DNA of 6,364 bases from an uncultured Erysipelotrichaceae bacterium. Its GTDB lineage: Bacteria; Bacillota_I; Bacilli_A; RFN20; CAG-826. The translations under genes and the position numbers were made by a program. How positions within the stretch are numbered: the first letter of the stretch is position 1; each line of letters begins with the position of its first letter. The notes under the pieces were generated by a model. That model worked only from the letters and a program-made list of their open reading frames with translations, was not told where the DNA came from and ran no database searches. Below, piece after piece: positions 1 to 6,364 of this stretch. The stretch covers positions 1 through 6,364 of the forward strand of contig CADAUN010000086.1 of assembly GCA_902791085.1 (NCBI GenBank), read 5' to 3'.

Positions 1-15
1 GTACCCAATACTCAT
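1..15 (-). CDS. Start of a divergent gene, possibly plsY (partial)
   Basis: Only the first five codons (M-S-I-G-Y) lie in the window; the rest runs off the left edge. The start is supported by a purine-rich Shine-Dalgarno stretch (GGAGAAGGAA on the minus strand) ending about 5-7 nt upstream, and by a good minus-strand promoter further upstream. In Bacillus and Staphylococcus the gene divergent from parE-parC is plsY, the membrane acyl-phosphate:glycerol-3-phosphate acyltransferase of phospholipid synthesis, so plsY is the first guess. Nothing in five residues identifies the product, so the name rests on synteny alone. A nearby ATG at 20-18 is followed at once by an in-frame TGA and is not the start. 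Confidence 0.5.
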
Positions 16-20
16 CTCAT

Positions 21-30
21 TTCCTTCTCC
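21..30 (-). promoter_or_regulatory. Ribosome binding site of the divergent gene
   Basis: Read on the minus strand this is GGAGAAGGAA. The AAGG core sits 7 nt before the ATG at 15-13, which is ideal spacing. It is the main reason for believing that a minus-strand gene starts at the window edge. Confidence 0.55.
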
Positions 31-47
31 GTTTTTGCGAAAAAACG
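30..47 (-). other. Perfect 7-bp hairpin with a four-base loop
   Basis: Positions 30-36 (CGTTTTT) and 41-47 (AAAAACG) are perfect inverted repeats around a four-base loop, GCGA on the plus strand and TCGC on the minus strand. The element lies just downstream of the predicted minus-strand start site and directly abuts that gene's ribosome binding site. If transcribed, it would form a stem at the 5' end of the divergent mRNA. It could stabilise the message, affect ribosome access, or be a DNA operator. It is not a convincing terminator, because the stem is mostly A-T pairs and no gene ends here. Confidence 0.4.
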
Positions 48-52
48 TCATT

Positions 53-81
53 ATTATGCGTTTTCAGGGTTACTTTTTCAA
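53..81 (-). promoter_or_regulatory. Sigma-A type promoter for the divergent gene
   Basis: On the minus strand the -35 box is TTGAAA (81-76) and the -10 box is CATAAT (58-53), separated by exactly 17 nt. Each matches the consensus at five of six positions. Transcription would start near position 46, leaving a leader of about 30 nt that carries the hairpin and the ribosome binding site before the ATG at 15. Confidence 0.6.
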
Positions 82-98
82 CCTGTCTCGCATATAAT
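70..98 (+). promoter_or_regulatory. Sigma-A type promoter for the parE-parC-yqeG-yqeH operon
   Basis: A perfect -10 box TATAAT lies at 93-98. At the standard 17-nt spacing the -35 position (70-75) reads TTACTT, a poor match to TTGACA, and no TGn extended -10 is present. The predicted start site is near 104-105, giving a leader of only about 24 nt to the ATG at 129, or about 51 nt to the ATG at 156. The weak -35 suggests modest or activator-assisted expression. It abuts the -35 box of the divergent promoter. Confidence 0.55.
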
Positions 99-128
99 AA
101 CATAGTTAAAGTATCCATTAAGCGATTA

Positions 129-2129
129 ATGGGTATCTTAGAATTTAAACGTACTATGGCTAACGAAGAGAAAGACGAATTCAGCGCTGCCGAGCAAAAC
201 TACACCGCAAAGGATATCGAAGTCTTAAGCGAATTAGAAGGCGTTCGGAAACGTCCCGGTATGTATATTGGGAGCACCAATTTGACCGGTTTACACCATT
301 TGGTGTGGGAAATTGTCGACAACGCCGTCGACGAAGCGGTCAATGGCTACGGAAAGAAAATCACCGTTACGATGATGCGCGATGGTTCTATTCAGATTGA
401 AGATGAAGGCCGTGGCATCCCGGTCGATATTCATCCAGAAGCTCATGTTCCTGCCGTTCAATTGCTATATACCACGCTTCATTCTGGTGGCAAATTCAAT
501 AGCAAGGTCTATCAAACTTCTGCCGGTTTGCATGGGGTTGGTGCGACGGTCACCAATGCTCTTTCCGAATTTTTGGAAGTCACCATTTACCGCGAAGGAA
601 AAATTTATCATATTGCCTTTCATAATGGGGGAGAGCTTTTGACTCCGCTAGAAGTGCTAGGAACAACCAACAAACACGGCACGACTGTCCATTTTAAGCC
701 TGATCCTAAAATCTTCCCCAACACAAAATTCTCTTGGGACACCATTTATAATCGTTTAGAAGAAAAGAGCTACTTGTTAACCGGCGTTCATTTTATTTTG
801 CGCGATCAAAAGAGTGGCAACAGCCATGAGTTCTATACAGAACATGGCTTAAGAGAATATGTTCAATCACTGACACAAAACAAAACGCCATTAGGCGATA
901 TCATCGATTACACCGATAATTCCAACCCCATTCGGATAGAAATTGCGATGCAATGGTGCAATGGCGATTATAACGAGAATGTGATTTCTTATGCGAACGA
1001 TGTGAAAACTGCCGATGGCGGCACCCATGAAGTTGGGTTTAAGACGGCATTGACAAAAACATTAAACGATTGGGCGCAACAAAATGAAGTTATCAAGCCC
1101 AATCAAACCATTGACGGGACAGATATTCGCGAAGGCCTTACTGCCGTGCTTTCGGTCAAAGTTCCGGAAAATCTTTTGGAATACGAAGGACAAACCAAAG
1201 GAAAATTAGGCACGCCAGAAGCGACTTCCGTGGTTTCCAATTCCTTTCAGAATTTCTTCCTTTATTATTTGAATGAACACAAAGACTTTGCGATTGACTT
1301 AATTAAAAAATGCCAAGCATCTAAAGATGCTAGAGAAGCGGCGAGAAAAGCGAAAGAAGCCGCACGTGGTGCCAAAAAGAAAACCGTTGATTATGTCATC
1401 TCCGACAAATTGGCAAGCGCTCAATCGAAAGACTACGCGAACAATGAACTTTTCATTGTCGAAGGCGATTCTGCCGGTGGCTCGGCAAAGACGGGTCGCG
1501 ATAGACTTCATCAAGCCATTTTGCCGCTTCGTGGCAAACCATTAAATACCGATAACGTGACGATTGATAAAATCGTAAGTAACGTCGAATTCTCGACTTT
1601 GATCCAAACGATTGGTGCCGGTGTGGGCCAAAATTTCGATATCAGCGAAGCGCGTTATGGCAAAATCATTATCATGACCGATGCAGATACCGATGGTGCT
1701 CACATCCAAACCCTGTTATTAACCTTCTTCTATAATTTCATGAAACCTTTGATTGATGCTGGCATGATTTATATCGCGCAGCCACCGTTATATCGGGTTT
1801 ACAAAAAAAGCGATCCTTCGAAACATATTTATTGTTGGGACGATTCTGAATTGGAGGCCGCCAAATCAAAAATCGGCGCTGGTTATGGGATTAACCGCTA
1901 TAAAGGATTAGGCGAAATGAATGCTTCGCAACTTGCTGAGACCACGATGGACAAACGGAAACGCGTTTTGCTTCAAGTCAAAATCGATGATCCCTTGGTT
2001 GTGGAGAAACGAATCGGCATCTTAATGAGCAAAGACTCTTCCGCCCGTTGGAATTGGATTCAAGAAAACGTTACCTTCAACGACGAAGATAAATTCTTAG
2101 AAGAAGTCGAAGGGGAGAAAAGGAAATAA
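129..2129 (+). CDS. parE: DNA topoisomerase IV subunit B (ParE)
   Basis: This is the ATPase/TOPRIM subunit of topoisomerase IV, which with ParC decatenates replicated chromosomes and relaxes supercoils using ATP. The 666-residue product is full length. The GHKL ATPase domain shows the N-box EIVDNAVDEA (61-70, general base E61, Mg-binding N65), DEGRGIP (92-98), LHSGGKF (117-123) and SAGLHGVGA (131-139). The transducer has ADGGTHEVGF (295-304) and the ATP-contacting QTK (355-357). TOPRIM has EGDSAGG (445-451) and DADTDGAHI (518-526, metal ligands D518/D520/D522), followed by RYKGLGEMN (590-598). PLRGK (466-470), rather than gyrase-like PLKGK, and the adjacent parC favour ParE over GyrB. The start is uncertain: ATG 129 and the in-frame ATG 156 (Met10, beginning M-A-N-E-E) both lack a Shine-Dalgarno site, and the extra nine residues precede the conserved core. 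First gene of the operon. Confidence 0.96.
   Translation: MGILEFKRTMANEEKDEFSAAEQNYTAKDIEVLSELEGVRKRPGMYIGSTNLTGLHHLVWEIVDNAVDEAVNGYGKKITVTMMRDGSIQIEDEGRGIPVDIHPEAHVPAVQLLYTTLHSGGKFNSKVYQTSAGLHGVGATVTNALSEFLEVTIYREGKIYHIAFHNGGELLTPLEVLGTTNKHGTTVHFKPDPKIFPNTKFSWDTIYNRLEEKSYLLTGVHFILRDQKSGNSHEFYTEHGLREYVQSLTQNKTPLGDIIDYTDNSNPIRIEIAMQWCNGDYNENVISYANDVKTADGGTHEVGFKTALTKTLNDWAQQNEVIKPNQTIDGTDIREGLTAVLSVKVPENLLEYEGQTKGKLGTPEATSVVSNSFQNFFLYYLNEHKDFAIDLIKKCQASKDAREAARKAKEAARGAKKKTVDYVISDKLASAQSKDYANNELFIVEGDSAGGSAKTGRDRLHQAILPLRGKPLNTDNVTIDKIVSNVEFSTLIQTIGAGVGQNFDISEARYGKIIIMTDADTDGAHIQTLLLTFFYNFMKPLIDAGMIYIAQPPLYRVYKKSDPSKHIYCWDDSELEAAKSKIGAGYGINRYKGLGEMNASQLAETTMDKRKRVLLQVKIDDPLVVEKRIGILMSKDSSARWNWIQENVTFNDEDKFLEEVEGEKRK
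2120..2124 (+). promoter_or_regulatory. Ribosome binding site of parC
   Basis: AAGGA lies within the last codons of parE, 8 nt before the parC ATG at 2133. It fixes that ATG as the start, and with the 3-nt gap between the genes it suggests translational coupling of the two subunits. Confidence 0.7.
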
Positions 2130-2132
2130 GCC

Positions 2133-4748
2133 ATGGCGAAACGGAACGAGAAAAAAGAACCCGTCATTGTGGAAAATATCATTTCCGATACCTTAGACGA
2201 ATTGATGGGCACCAAATATGCGATCTATGCGAAAGACGTCATTCAAGATCGTGCAATCCCGGATGCGCGCGACGGGTTAAAACCAGTCCAGCGCCGCATT
2301 ATTTTCGACATGTTTAAAACCGGGAACACCATCGATAAACCCACGAAGAAATGCGCCCATATTGTGGGTGACGTCATGGGGAAATACCATCCGCATGGCG
2401 ACTCTTCGATTTATGAGGCTTTAGTACATATGTCCCAGCCTTGGGCATATCGTTATCCTTTAATCGATTTCCAAGGCAACAACGGATCCATTGATGGCGA
2501 TGGCCCGGCTGCCTATCGTTATACCGAAGCGCGCTTAAGCGCCTTGTCAAATGAATTGGTGGCCGATTTAGACCGCGATACCGTCGACATGGAGCTCACC
2601 TTTGACGATACTGAATTGGAACCGACCGTTTTGCCATGCCGCTTTCCAAATTTGTTGTCAAACGGGGCAGAGGGTATTGCTGTTGGCATTGCCACAAGCA
2701 TTCCTCCTCACAATTTACGCGAATTGGTTTCTGCTATTTCTTATCGCATTAAACACCCTAACTGCGATATCGATGCTTTACTTCATTACGTTCCCGGTCC
2801 AGATTTCCCAACCGGTGGCATTATTTATGAAAATGAGGCATTGAAAGACATTTATCGCACTGGCAAAGGAAAAGTTACGATTTCTTCCCGTTATGAAGTG
2901 ATTGATGAAGAAGGGAAGCCAAAGCAAATCATCATTACCGAAATTCCTTATCGTACCAACAAATCAGAATTGGTGAAGGCCATTGACCAAATTCGTCATG
3001 ACAAAACGATTCCTGGTATCGATGAAGTGCGTGACGAAACCGATAAGAGCGGCCTTCGTATTGCCATTGATTTAAAAGACGAAGCCAAACCAAGCGCCAT
3101 CATCGCTTATTTGTTACAAAAGACTCCATTAAAGACCAATTACAGCGCCCACATGGTTGCCATTGTGGACAATCGGCCAAAGACCATGGATTTGCTTTCT
3201 TATTGCGATTGCTATATCTCCCATCAATTGGATGTCATTTCCAGACGGACCCGTTTCAATTTAGAAAAAGACCAAACCCGGCTGAATATTGTGGAGGGGC
3301 TGATTCACGCCATTTCGATTTTGGACGAAGTCGTAAAGGTCATTCGTGCCTCGCAAGACAAAGGAGACGCAAAGAAAAACATCGAAGCCGCTTTCGGTTT
3401 CAATGAACCGCAAGCTGAAGCCATTGTCATGATGCCGCTTTATAAATTGAGTCATACTGATGTTACGACTTTAGAAAACGAAGCAGCGGCATTAAAAGAA
3501 GATATCGCTTATTTAAATGCGTTGTTGTCCGACCAAGACAAGCGGGAAGACGTCATCATCGCCGATTTAAATCGCATTGCAAAGCTTTATGGCGACAAAC
3601 GTCGCACAGAAATCCGTCCGGCCGAGGAAGAAAACGTTACCGTCAATAAGCGCGATCTCATCGCCGAAGAAGAAACAATGGTTGTCGCTACGCGCGATGG
3701 CTACCTTAAGCGTTCCTCGTTGAAAAGTTGGAAAGGATCAGGCGGTCATAATGGCATTCGCCCCGGCGTCAAAGCTGGTGATGCCTTTGTCTTTGAATGC
3801 CAATGCTTGACCACCGATTATTTGATTCTTTTCACAACAAAAGGGAATTATGCCTATATCCCGGTGAATGATATCAAAGAAGCGAAATGGAACGATGAGG
3901 GCTTCCATATCTCAAGTTTGATCAGCATTCCTTCCGAAGACAAATTGATTGGCGGATTTGCCGTTCGTCATTTTAGAGATGATCTCTACATTTTGATGTT
4001 AACGGCACGGGGTTATATCAAACGCGTTCCGCTTTCCTCTTTGGAAGTGGTTCGCCATTCCAAAGCCATCGGAGCAATTCGTCTTTCGAAAGATGACCGG
4101 TTGATTGCCGTTGCTTATACGGGTGGCAATGACAATGTCTTTGTTTTCTCCAAAGATGGAAGAGTCGGCGCCTATAACGAAAATGAAATTCAAATCTCGA
4201 ATCCTCGTACCTCTGGCGTAAAAGCCGGGTCTTTCCGTGGCAAAGAATTGGCGGGGCTCTTGTCGTTCTTGCCAGAAGAAAAATCCGAGAAGATATTGTT
4301 GGTTACCAACCGTGGTTGCACCCGCGTTGTCGATTTGTCGCATTTTGCAATTGGGCATCGCTTAGATAAAGCCGCGACCGTTTTCGATATGTTCAAAAAA
4401 GAACCGCACGATGTCGTATACCTCGATAAAGTCGGTGACAAAGAACTTCCTTATAGTTTGGATGCCGTTATGGATGATGGCAGCCGCATGGATATCGTCT
4501 TTGATGATTTCTATCTCACGCCGAGCGACAAATACGTCAAACGGCCAGATTCTTTCCCCGCCAAGGCGCGCATTTTACAGATTTCGCAAGAAAATTCTAC
4601 TTTGCTAGACGATTCGATTCCTTCCTCTCCCTTGCCGGTGAAACCGGTCACGTCTTTAGAAGCGACCGCGGGAGAAACGAATAAAGAAGGAAATGAATTT
4701 GAACAGCTTTCTTTATTTGACGATTTAGATGATTTGGACCACAAATGA
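2133..4748 (+). CDS. parC: DNA topoisomerase IV subunit A (ParC)
   Basis: This is the DNA breakage-reunion subunit, which pairs with ParE as an A2B2 enzyme. The 871-residue product is full length. The N-terminal winged-helix/tower core has RDGLKPVQRR (46-55), HPHGDSSIYEA (86-96) and AAYRYTEARL, where Y130 is the predicted catalytic tyrosine after R129. Quinolone-region positions equivalent to E. coli S80 and E84 are S91 and E95, the unmutated state. A coiled-coil tower segment spans about 375-490. The C-terminal beta-pinwheel shows six blade-like repeats near 520, 568, 624, 673, 725 and 780 (for example GYLKR, GNYAYIP, GYIKRVP). The segment FTTKGNYAYIP...W is typical of ParC rather than GyrA, although a glycine-rich KGSGGHNG (534-541) sits where GyrA has its box. 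After the last blade comes a low-complexity acidic tail (about 820-871) containing QLSLF (858-862), which matches the sliding-clamp-binding consensus. The stop codon is TGA and overlaps the yqeG start. Confidence 0.96.
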   Translation: MAKRNEKKEPVIVENIISDTLDELMGTKYAIYAKDVIQDRAIPDARDGLKPVQRRIIFDMFKTGNTIDKPTKKCAHIVGDVMGKYHPHGDSSIYEALVHMSQPWAYRYPLIDFQGNNGSIDGDGPAAYRYTEARLSALSNELVADLDRDTVDMELTFDDTELEPTVLPCRFPNLLSNGAEGIAVGIATSIPPHNLRELVSAISYRIKHPNCDIDALLHYVPGPDFPTGGIIYENEALKDIYRTGKGKVTISSRYEVIDEEGKPKQIIITEIPYRTNKSELVKAIDQIRHDKTIPGIDEVRDETDKSGLRIAIDLKDEAKPSAIIAYLLQKTPLKTNYSAHMVAIVDNRPKTMDLLSYCDCYISHQLDVISRRTRFNLEKDQTRLNIVEGLIHAISILDEVVKVIRASQDKGDAKKNIEAAFGFNEPQAEAIVMMPLYKLSHTDVTTLENEAAALKEDIAYLNALLSDQDKREDVIIADLNRIAKLYGDKRRTEIRPAEEENVTVNKRDLIAEEETMVVATRDGYLKRSSLKSWKGSGGHNGIRPGVKAGDAFVFECQCLTTDYLILFTTKGNYAYIPVNDIKEAKWNDEGFHISSLISIPSEDKLIGGFAVRHFRDDLYILMLTARGYIKRVPLSSLEVVRHSKAIGAIRLSKDDRLIAVAYTGGNDNVFVFSKDGRVGAYNENEIQISNPRTSGVKAGSFRGKELAGLLSFLPEEKSEKILLVTNRGCTRVVDLSHFAIGHRLDKAATVFDMFKKEPHDVVYLDKVGDKELPYSLDAVMDDGSRMDIVFDDFYLTPSDKYVKRPDSFPAKARILQISQENSTLLDDSIPSSPLPVKPVTSLEATAGETNKEGNEFEQLSLFDDLDDLDHK

Positions 4749-5284
4749 ACCGTAACGCCGTCCCTTTTGCCATCGCCAAATCGTTTTATCGAATCCCATT
4801 ATCCTTTTATCGGGAAAACGATATTCATTTTCTTCTTCTTGATTTGGACAACACTTTGGCGTGTTATAAAGACGAGAAACCTACACCTGAAGCGATTGCC
4901 CACATCCGTTATTTGGAAGAGAATGGCATCGTTTGTGCCATCGCATCGAATAACACTTCGACCCGCGTTTACACCTTTGCGAAGGATTTAGGCATCCCTG
5001 CCTATTGTCGTTTGCATAAGCCGTTTGCTTTTGGGTTAAGACGTCTCTTACAAAAAGAAAAAATCGACCCCAAGAAGACCGTCTTAATCGGGGATCAAAT
5101 CATGACCGACGTTTATGCGGGGAATCGGGCTGGCATCCGTGTCATCCTTTGTGCTCCATTAACAAAGCTTGATCCGCCTTGGACAAAAGTGAATCGCTTC
5201 TTCGCCAAACCGAAGAAAAAGAAATTATTCCAAGAGCCTTATCGTTCTTGGTGGAAGGAGGTACCTGACAATGGCTCAAATTGA
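4745..5284 (+). CDS. yqeG: YqeG family HAD-type phosphatase
   Basis: This is a HAD-superfamily (subfamily IIIA) protein of the YqeG family, a predicted cytosolic phosphohydrolase of unknown substrate that is conserved in Bacillota beside yqeH. The 179-residue product is close to the usual size (about 170-180). All HAD motifs are visible: motif I DLDNTL (33-38, nucleophile D33 and acid/base D35), motif II S68 in ASNN, motif III K92 in LHKPF, and motif IV GDQIMTDV (116-123, Mg ligands D117 and D122). GNRAG and the later TKVNRFF are also family-like. The C-terminus is basic (PKKKK, 156-160) and then Trp-rich. The ATG overlaps the parC stop as ATGA and no Shine-Dalgarno is apparent, so translation probably depends on reinitiation after parC. 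The 3' end encodes the ribosome binding site and first codons of yqeH. Confidence 0.9.
   Translation: MNRNAVPFAIAKSFYRIPLSFYRENDIHFLLLDLDNTLACYKDEKPTPEAIAHIRYLEENGIVCAIASNNTSTRVYTFAKDLGIPAYCRLHKPFAFGLRRLLQKEKIDPKKTVLIGDQIMTDVYAGNRAGIRVILCAPLTKLDPPWTKVNRFFAKPKKKKLFQEPYRSWWKEVPDNGSN
5255..5262 (+). promoter_or_regulatory. Strong ribosome binding site of yqeH
   Basis: AAGGAGGT is a perfect complement to the 16S rRNA anti-Shine-Dalgarno and lies 8 nt before ATG 5271, inside the yqeG coding region. It decides the yqeH start and is the strongest such site in the window, so YqeH may be translated more efficiently than its upstream neighbours. Confidence 0.85.
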
Positions 5285-6364
5285 AAGTCTCCGTCGTTGC
5301 TACATCTGCGGTGCCGTCTTACAAACGACCGATTCATCTAAAGAGGGCTATATTGCACCCGAAACATTGTCGTCGCATAGTGACAAAGACGTTTTGCTAT
5401 GCCGTTCTTGCTACACCAAACGCAAATTCAATCGCTTTCCTTCTTTCGTCCAGCATGACGACACGTTCCGTACCATGATCGAAGATGCCATCGCTTCGGA
5501 AGCGATGCTGGTGCTCATTATCGATTTAACATCTTTTGAATGTTCCTTCGACCCGCGCCTTCCTTCACACATCAACGGAAATAAAATTGTGATTGGCAAT
5601 AAACGCGATTTGTTACCTTCTTCTTGGTCAGACGACAAATTAAAGTCGCATATCATCGAAGTTTTTCAAAGAAACGGGATTTCGCTTCGCTCAGAAGAAA
5701 TCTTTTTGACTTCTTTGCTTTCTTCGGACACGGACATATCTGCCATTCAAAATGCCATCGAATCGAAACGCCAGGGTCATGATGTCTATATTCTTGGATC
5801 GTTAGGCGCAGGCAAATCAAAATTCTTTGATGCTTATCTTCGTCATTATAAGAATCCTTCGCGTCATCCTGTTGGAGTTAGTAATTATCACGGTACAGAA
5901 ACGAGCGTGATGAAAGTGCCATTAGATTCCTCCAGTTTCCTTTTTGATATGCCTGATTTTGGCGTTTCCAATTCGTTTTTGCGTTACAAAGAAGATGGGG
6001 CATTGCTCCGCGCACTTCAAACCACACGTCCATTCGCGGTGCGGAGAAGCGGCATCGTCAAAGGCGGATCTTTATTTATCGGCACATTAGCCCGCATCGA
6101 TTATTGGGATGGCGATTCTCTTTCTTTTCCTGTCACTGCCTATTTCCCAGAAAAGATTCCCGTGAAATCGGTTTTGCCCAAGAAAGATATGAATGCCTTG
6201 TTTGTTAAATATCTCGAAAAAAAGACTTTGAAGCCAACTCTTTCTTGCCTTTCTTCCATGGCGGACTATGATGGATTCGAACTTTCCGTCGAAGAAGGCG
6301 AGGAACAAGAAATCGCGATTGCCGGATTAGGATGGGTTAGTTTCCGTAGTCGTGGCAAGCGAAT
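5271..6364 (+). CDS. yqeH: YqeH-type circularly permuted GTPase, 30S ribosome assembly (3' partial)
   Basis: In Bacillus, YqeH is a cytosolic GTPase needed for 30S subunit assembly. The frame stays open to the window end (364 codons, no stop), overlaps yqeG by 14 nt and starts behind a strong ribosome binding site. A treble-clef zinc finger is formed by C10-x2-C13 and C44-x2-C47. The GTPase motifs follow in the permuted order G4-G5-G1-G2-G3: NKRDLLP (110-116), FLTSLLSS (145-152), P-loop GSLGAGKS (176-183), HGTET (207-211), then DMPDFG (226-231). The C-terminal region contains FRSG/VKGG-like RRSGIVKGGSLFIG (258-271) and ends near AIAGLGWVSF (349-358), a YqeH hallmark. B. subtilis YqeH is about 366 residues, so probably only a few dozen residues or fewer are missing. 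G1, G2, G3 and G5 deviate from the usual NVGKS, PGTT, DTPG and SA forms, so GTP hydrolysis may be altered. Confidence 0.9.
   Translation, partial: MAQIESLRRCYICGAVLQTTDSSKEGYIAPETLSSHSDKDVLLCRSCYTKRKFNRFPSFVQHDDTFRTMIEDAIASEAMLVLIIDLTSFECSFDPRLPSHINGNKIVIGNKRDLLPSSWSDDKLKSHIIEVFQRNGISLRSEEIFLTSLLSSDTDISAIQNAIESKRQGHDVYILGSLGAGKSKFFDAYLRHYKNPSRHPVGVSNYHGTETSVMKVPLDSSSFLFDMPDFGVSNSFLRYKEDGALLRALQTTRPFAVRRSGIVKGGSLFIGTLARIDYWDGDSLSFPVTAYFPEKIPVKSVLPKKDMNALFVKYLEKKTLKPTLSCLSSMADYDGFELSVEEGEEQEIAIAGLGWVSFRSRGKR

Noticed and set aside
65..85. Imperfect inverted repeat CAGGGTT / AACCTG across the two -35 boxes, as a possible operator
   Set aside because: The arms are short and need a one-base bulge, so this could easily be chance. 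I do not recognise it as a known regulator site.
129..2129. Possible identity as DNA gyrase subunit B rather than ParE
   Set aside because: The PLRGK motif and the immediately following ParC-type subunit A favour topoisomerase IV. The two families are close, so a tree would settle it fully.
2403..2417. Quinolone-resistance substitutions in ParC
   Set aside because: S91 and E95, the equivalents of E. coli S80 and E84, are the usual unmutated residues, so there is no sign of resistance here.
3999..4358. 119-codon open frame on the minus strand inside parC
   Set aside because: It is antisense to the strongly conserved ParC beta-pinwheel, has no convincing ribosome binding site and encodes nothing recognisable. 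The same holds for the other short antisense or shifted frames within parE, parC, yqeG and yqeH.
4719..4739. Short tandem repeat encoding D-D-L-D-D-L-D at the ParC C-terminus
   Set aside because: Only two 9-nt units with mismatches; this is ordinary low-complexity acidic tail sequence.
4746..4748. Possibility that TGA is read as Trp (genetic code 4)
   Set aside because: TGA ends parC and yqeG at the expected protein lengths, and Trp codons in the genes are TGG, so standard bacterial code fits.
1..6364. Mobile element, CRISPR array, tRNA/rRNA, toxin-antitoxin or phage-defence system
   Set aside because: The window is almost fully occupied by conserved housekeeping genes with uniform composition. 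I see no repeats, recombinase genes or RNA genes.

Overview
The window looks like chromosomal core-genome sequence from a low-to-moderate G+C member of the Bacillota, probably an uncultured Bacilli / Acholeplasma-like (RF39-type) lineage. The evidence is Gram-positive-type topoisomerase IV genes, the Firmicute-specific yqeG-yqeH pair and Shine-Dalgarno sites of the AAGGAGGT type. TGA is used as a true stop (parC, yqeG) and all Trp codons are TGG, so the genetic code is the standard bacterial one and Mycoplasmatales-type code 4 is unlikely. The lineage call is an inference from gene content, not from a search.

Layout: positions 1-128 are a short divergent intergenic region. A minus-strand gene begins at position 15 and runs off the left edge. 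Only five codons are visible; plsY is suggested by synteny alone. Two promoters lie back to back, with abutting -35 boxes and equal 17-nt spacers. Four plus-strand genes follow with almost no gaps: parE (129-2129), parC (2133-4748), yqeG (4745-5284) and yqeH (5271-6364, cut by the right edge). parE and parC are 3 nt apart, parC and yqeG overlap by 4 nt (ATGA), and yqeG and yqeH overlap by 14 nt. I see no terminator or internal promoter, so the four genes are probably one operon.

Function: ParE and ParC form DNA topoisomerase IV, the type IIA enzyme that unlinks daughter chromosomes. YqeG is a HAD-superfamily phosphatase-like protein. YqeH is a circularly permuted GTPase-family protein needed for 30S ribosomal subunit assembly in Bacillus. 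The operon therefore appears to join chromosome decatenation to the yqeG-yqeH ribosome-assembly module.

I found no evidence of an undescribed defence or mobile system. The points most worth a second look are a canonical-looking sliding-clamp-binding peptide (QLSLF) near the ParC C-terminus, a YqeH with several degenerate GTPase motifs, and the symmetric divergent promoter with a hairpin at the predicted 5' end of the divergent mRNA.
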